Positions 6,007 through 6,510 of a stretch of DNA of 6,510 bases are shown in pieces; positions within the stretch are counted from its first letter, which is position 1, and each line of letters begins with the position of its first letter. Below the pieces are notes generated by a model, which saw nothing but the letters and a program-made list of their open reading frames with translations, had not been told where the DNA came from and made no database searches. Source of the DNA: an uncultured Ruminococcus sp. (GTDB taxonomy: Bacteria > Bacillota > Clostridia > Oscillospirales > Ruminococcaceae); assembly GCA_947176565.1 (NCBI GenBank), contig CAMWRC010000069.1, forward strand, positions 1-6,510, in the 5' to 3' direction. A program made the position numbers and the translations under genes.

Positions 6007-6510
6007 ATGGCTGATATTGTTATACTTGGTTCAGGCGGATTCGGTCTGAGTCTTGCGGTTTCAGCATATAATACAGGTAATCACAGTGTAACGGTATGGT
6101 CGAAATTCCAACAGGAAATTGACGATATAAGGAGATACGGCGAACACAGGCAGAAACTTCCGAATGTGAAGATTCCGGAAGATATTCAGCTTACAAGCGA
6201 TATTTCTTGTATAAAGGGTTGTGATATGCTTATATTCAGCATTCCGTCAAGTTTTGTGCGTTCTGTTGCAAAGCTTGCGAAACCATATGTTGATGATAAT
6301 ATGGTTGTTGTCAATTCCGGAAAAGGGATTGAAGAGGAAAGCCTGAAACTTCTAAGCGAAGTCATCACAGAGGAACTTGGAACAGGTAAGCTTGTTGTGC
6401 TTTCCGGTCCGTCTCATGCCGAAGAAGTTGCGCGGGGAATCCCGACCACTATCGCTGCGGCATCTTATAATAAGAACGCTGCAAAATATGTTCAGGAACA
6501 GCTCGGCAGT
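6007..6510 (+). CDS. gpsA: NAD(P)H-dependent glycerol-3-phosphate dehydrogenase, 3'-truncated by the window edge
   Basis: Reduces dihydroxyacetone phosphate to sn-glycerol 3-phosphate, supplying the backbone that PlsY acylates. The frame is open from the ATG at 6007 to the window end: 168 complete codons of a protein usually near 330-340, so about half is present. The N-terminus MADIVILGSGGFGLSLA carries the Rossmann GxGxxG loop (Gly8, Gly10, Gly13). Further family marks are SIPSSFVR (78-85), NSGKGIE (103-109) and SGPSHAEEVARG (133-144); the Lys of SGKGIE (Lys106) is the expected conserved lysine near the substrate. A purine-rich AAAGGGGG (5995-6002) precedes the start by 4 bases. The 30-base gap after plsY has no terminator, so the two are very likely cotranscribed. 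Confidence 0.97.
   Translation, partial: MADIVILGSGGFGLSLAVSAYNTGNHSVTVWSKFQQEIDDIRRYGEHRQKLPNVKIPEDIQLTSDISCIKGCDMLIFSIPSSFVRSVAKLAKPYVDDNMVVVNSGKGIEEESLKLLSEVITEELGTGKLVVLSGPSHAEEVARGIPTTIAAASYNKNAAKYVQEQLGS

Overview
The window is a co-oriented, densely packed stretch of bacterial chromosome. All eight genes lie on the + strand, and I see no mobile element, CRISPR array, tRNA or rRNA. The gene content and order suggest an anaerobic Firmicute of the class Clostridia, most likely the Ruminococcaceae/Oscillospiraceae. The reasons are the order yceD-rpmF, then DUF512 radical SAM protein-der-plsY-gpsA, which is typical of clostridia; the moderately AT-rich sequence; strong Shine-Dalgarno sites; and low-GC-type promoter and terminator signals. 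The family-level placement is inferred from remembered gene order and was not tested by a search.

Layout: (1) Bases 1-1214 carry the 3' nine tenths of pgi (glucose-6-phosphate isomerase). (2) A 110-base gap holds two inverted repeats, then a gene for a small 135-residue P-loop protein of unknown function (1325-1732). (3) A perfect-consensus housekeeping promoter (1791-1819) starts the yceD (DUF177)-rpmF unit, which ends in a clear intrinsic terminator (2536-2565). (4) A DUF512 radical SAM protein with an N-terminal PDZ-like domain (2628-3920) is followed 59 bases later by der, a double-GTPase ribosome assembly factor (3980-5308). Der overlaps plsY by one base (5308-5976), and gpsA follows 30 bases later and runs off the right edge (6007-6510).

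How the genes fit together: yceD, rpmF and der all serve the large ribosomal subunit (23S rRNA accumulation, protein bL32, 50S maturation). gpsA makes sn-glycerol 3-phosphate and plsY acylates it, so they are consecutive supply and use steps at the start of phospholipid synthesis. pgi is central glycolysis. The small P-loop protein and the DUF512 protein are the two genes whose roles cannot be read from sequence. Overall this is mostly a housekeeping region. I did not find convincing evidence of a new multi-gene system; the best leads are the P-loop gene with its structured leader and the DUF512-der pairing.
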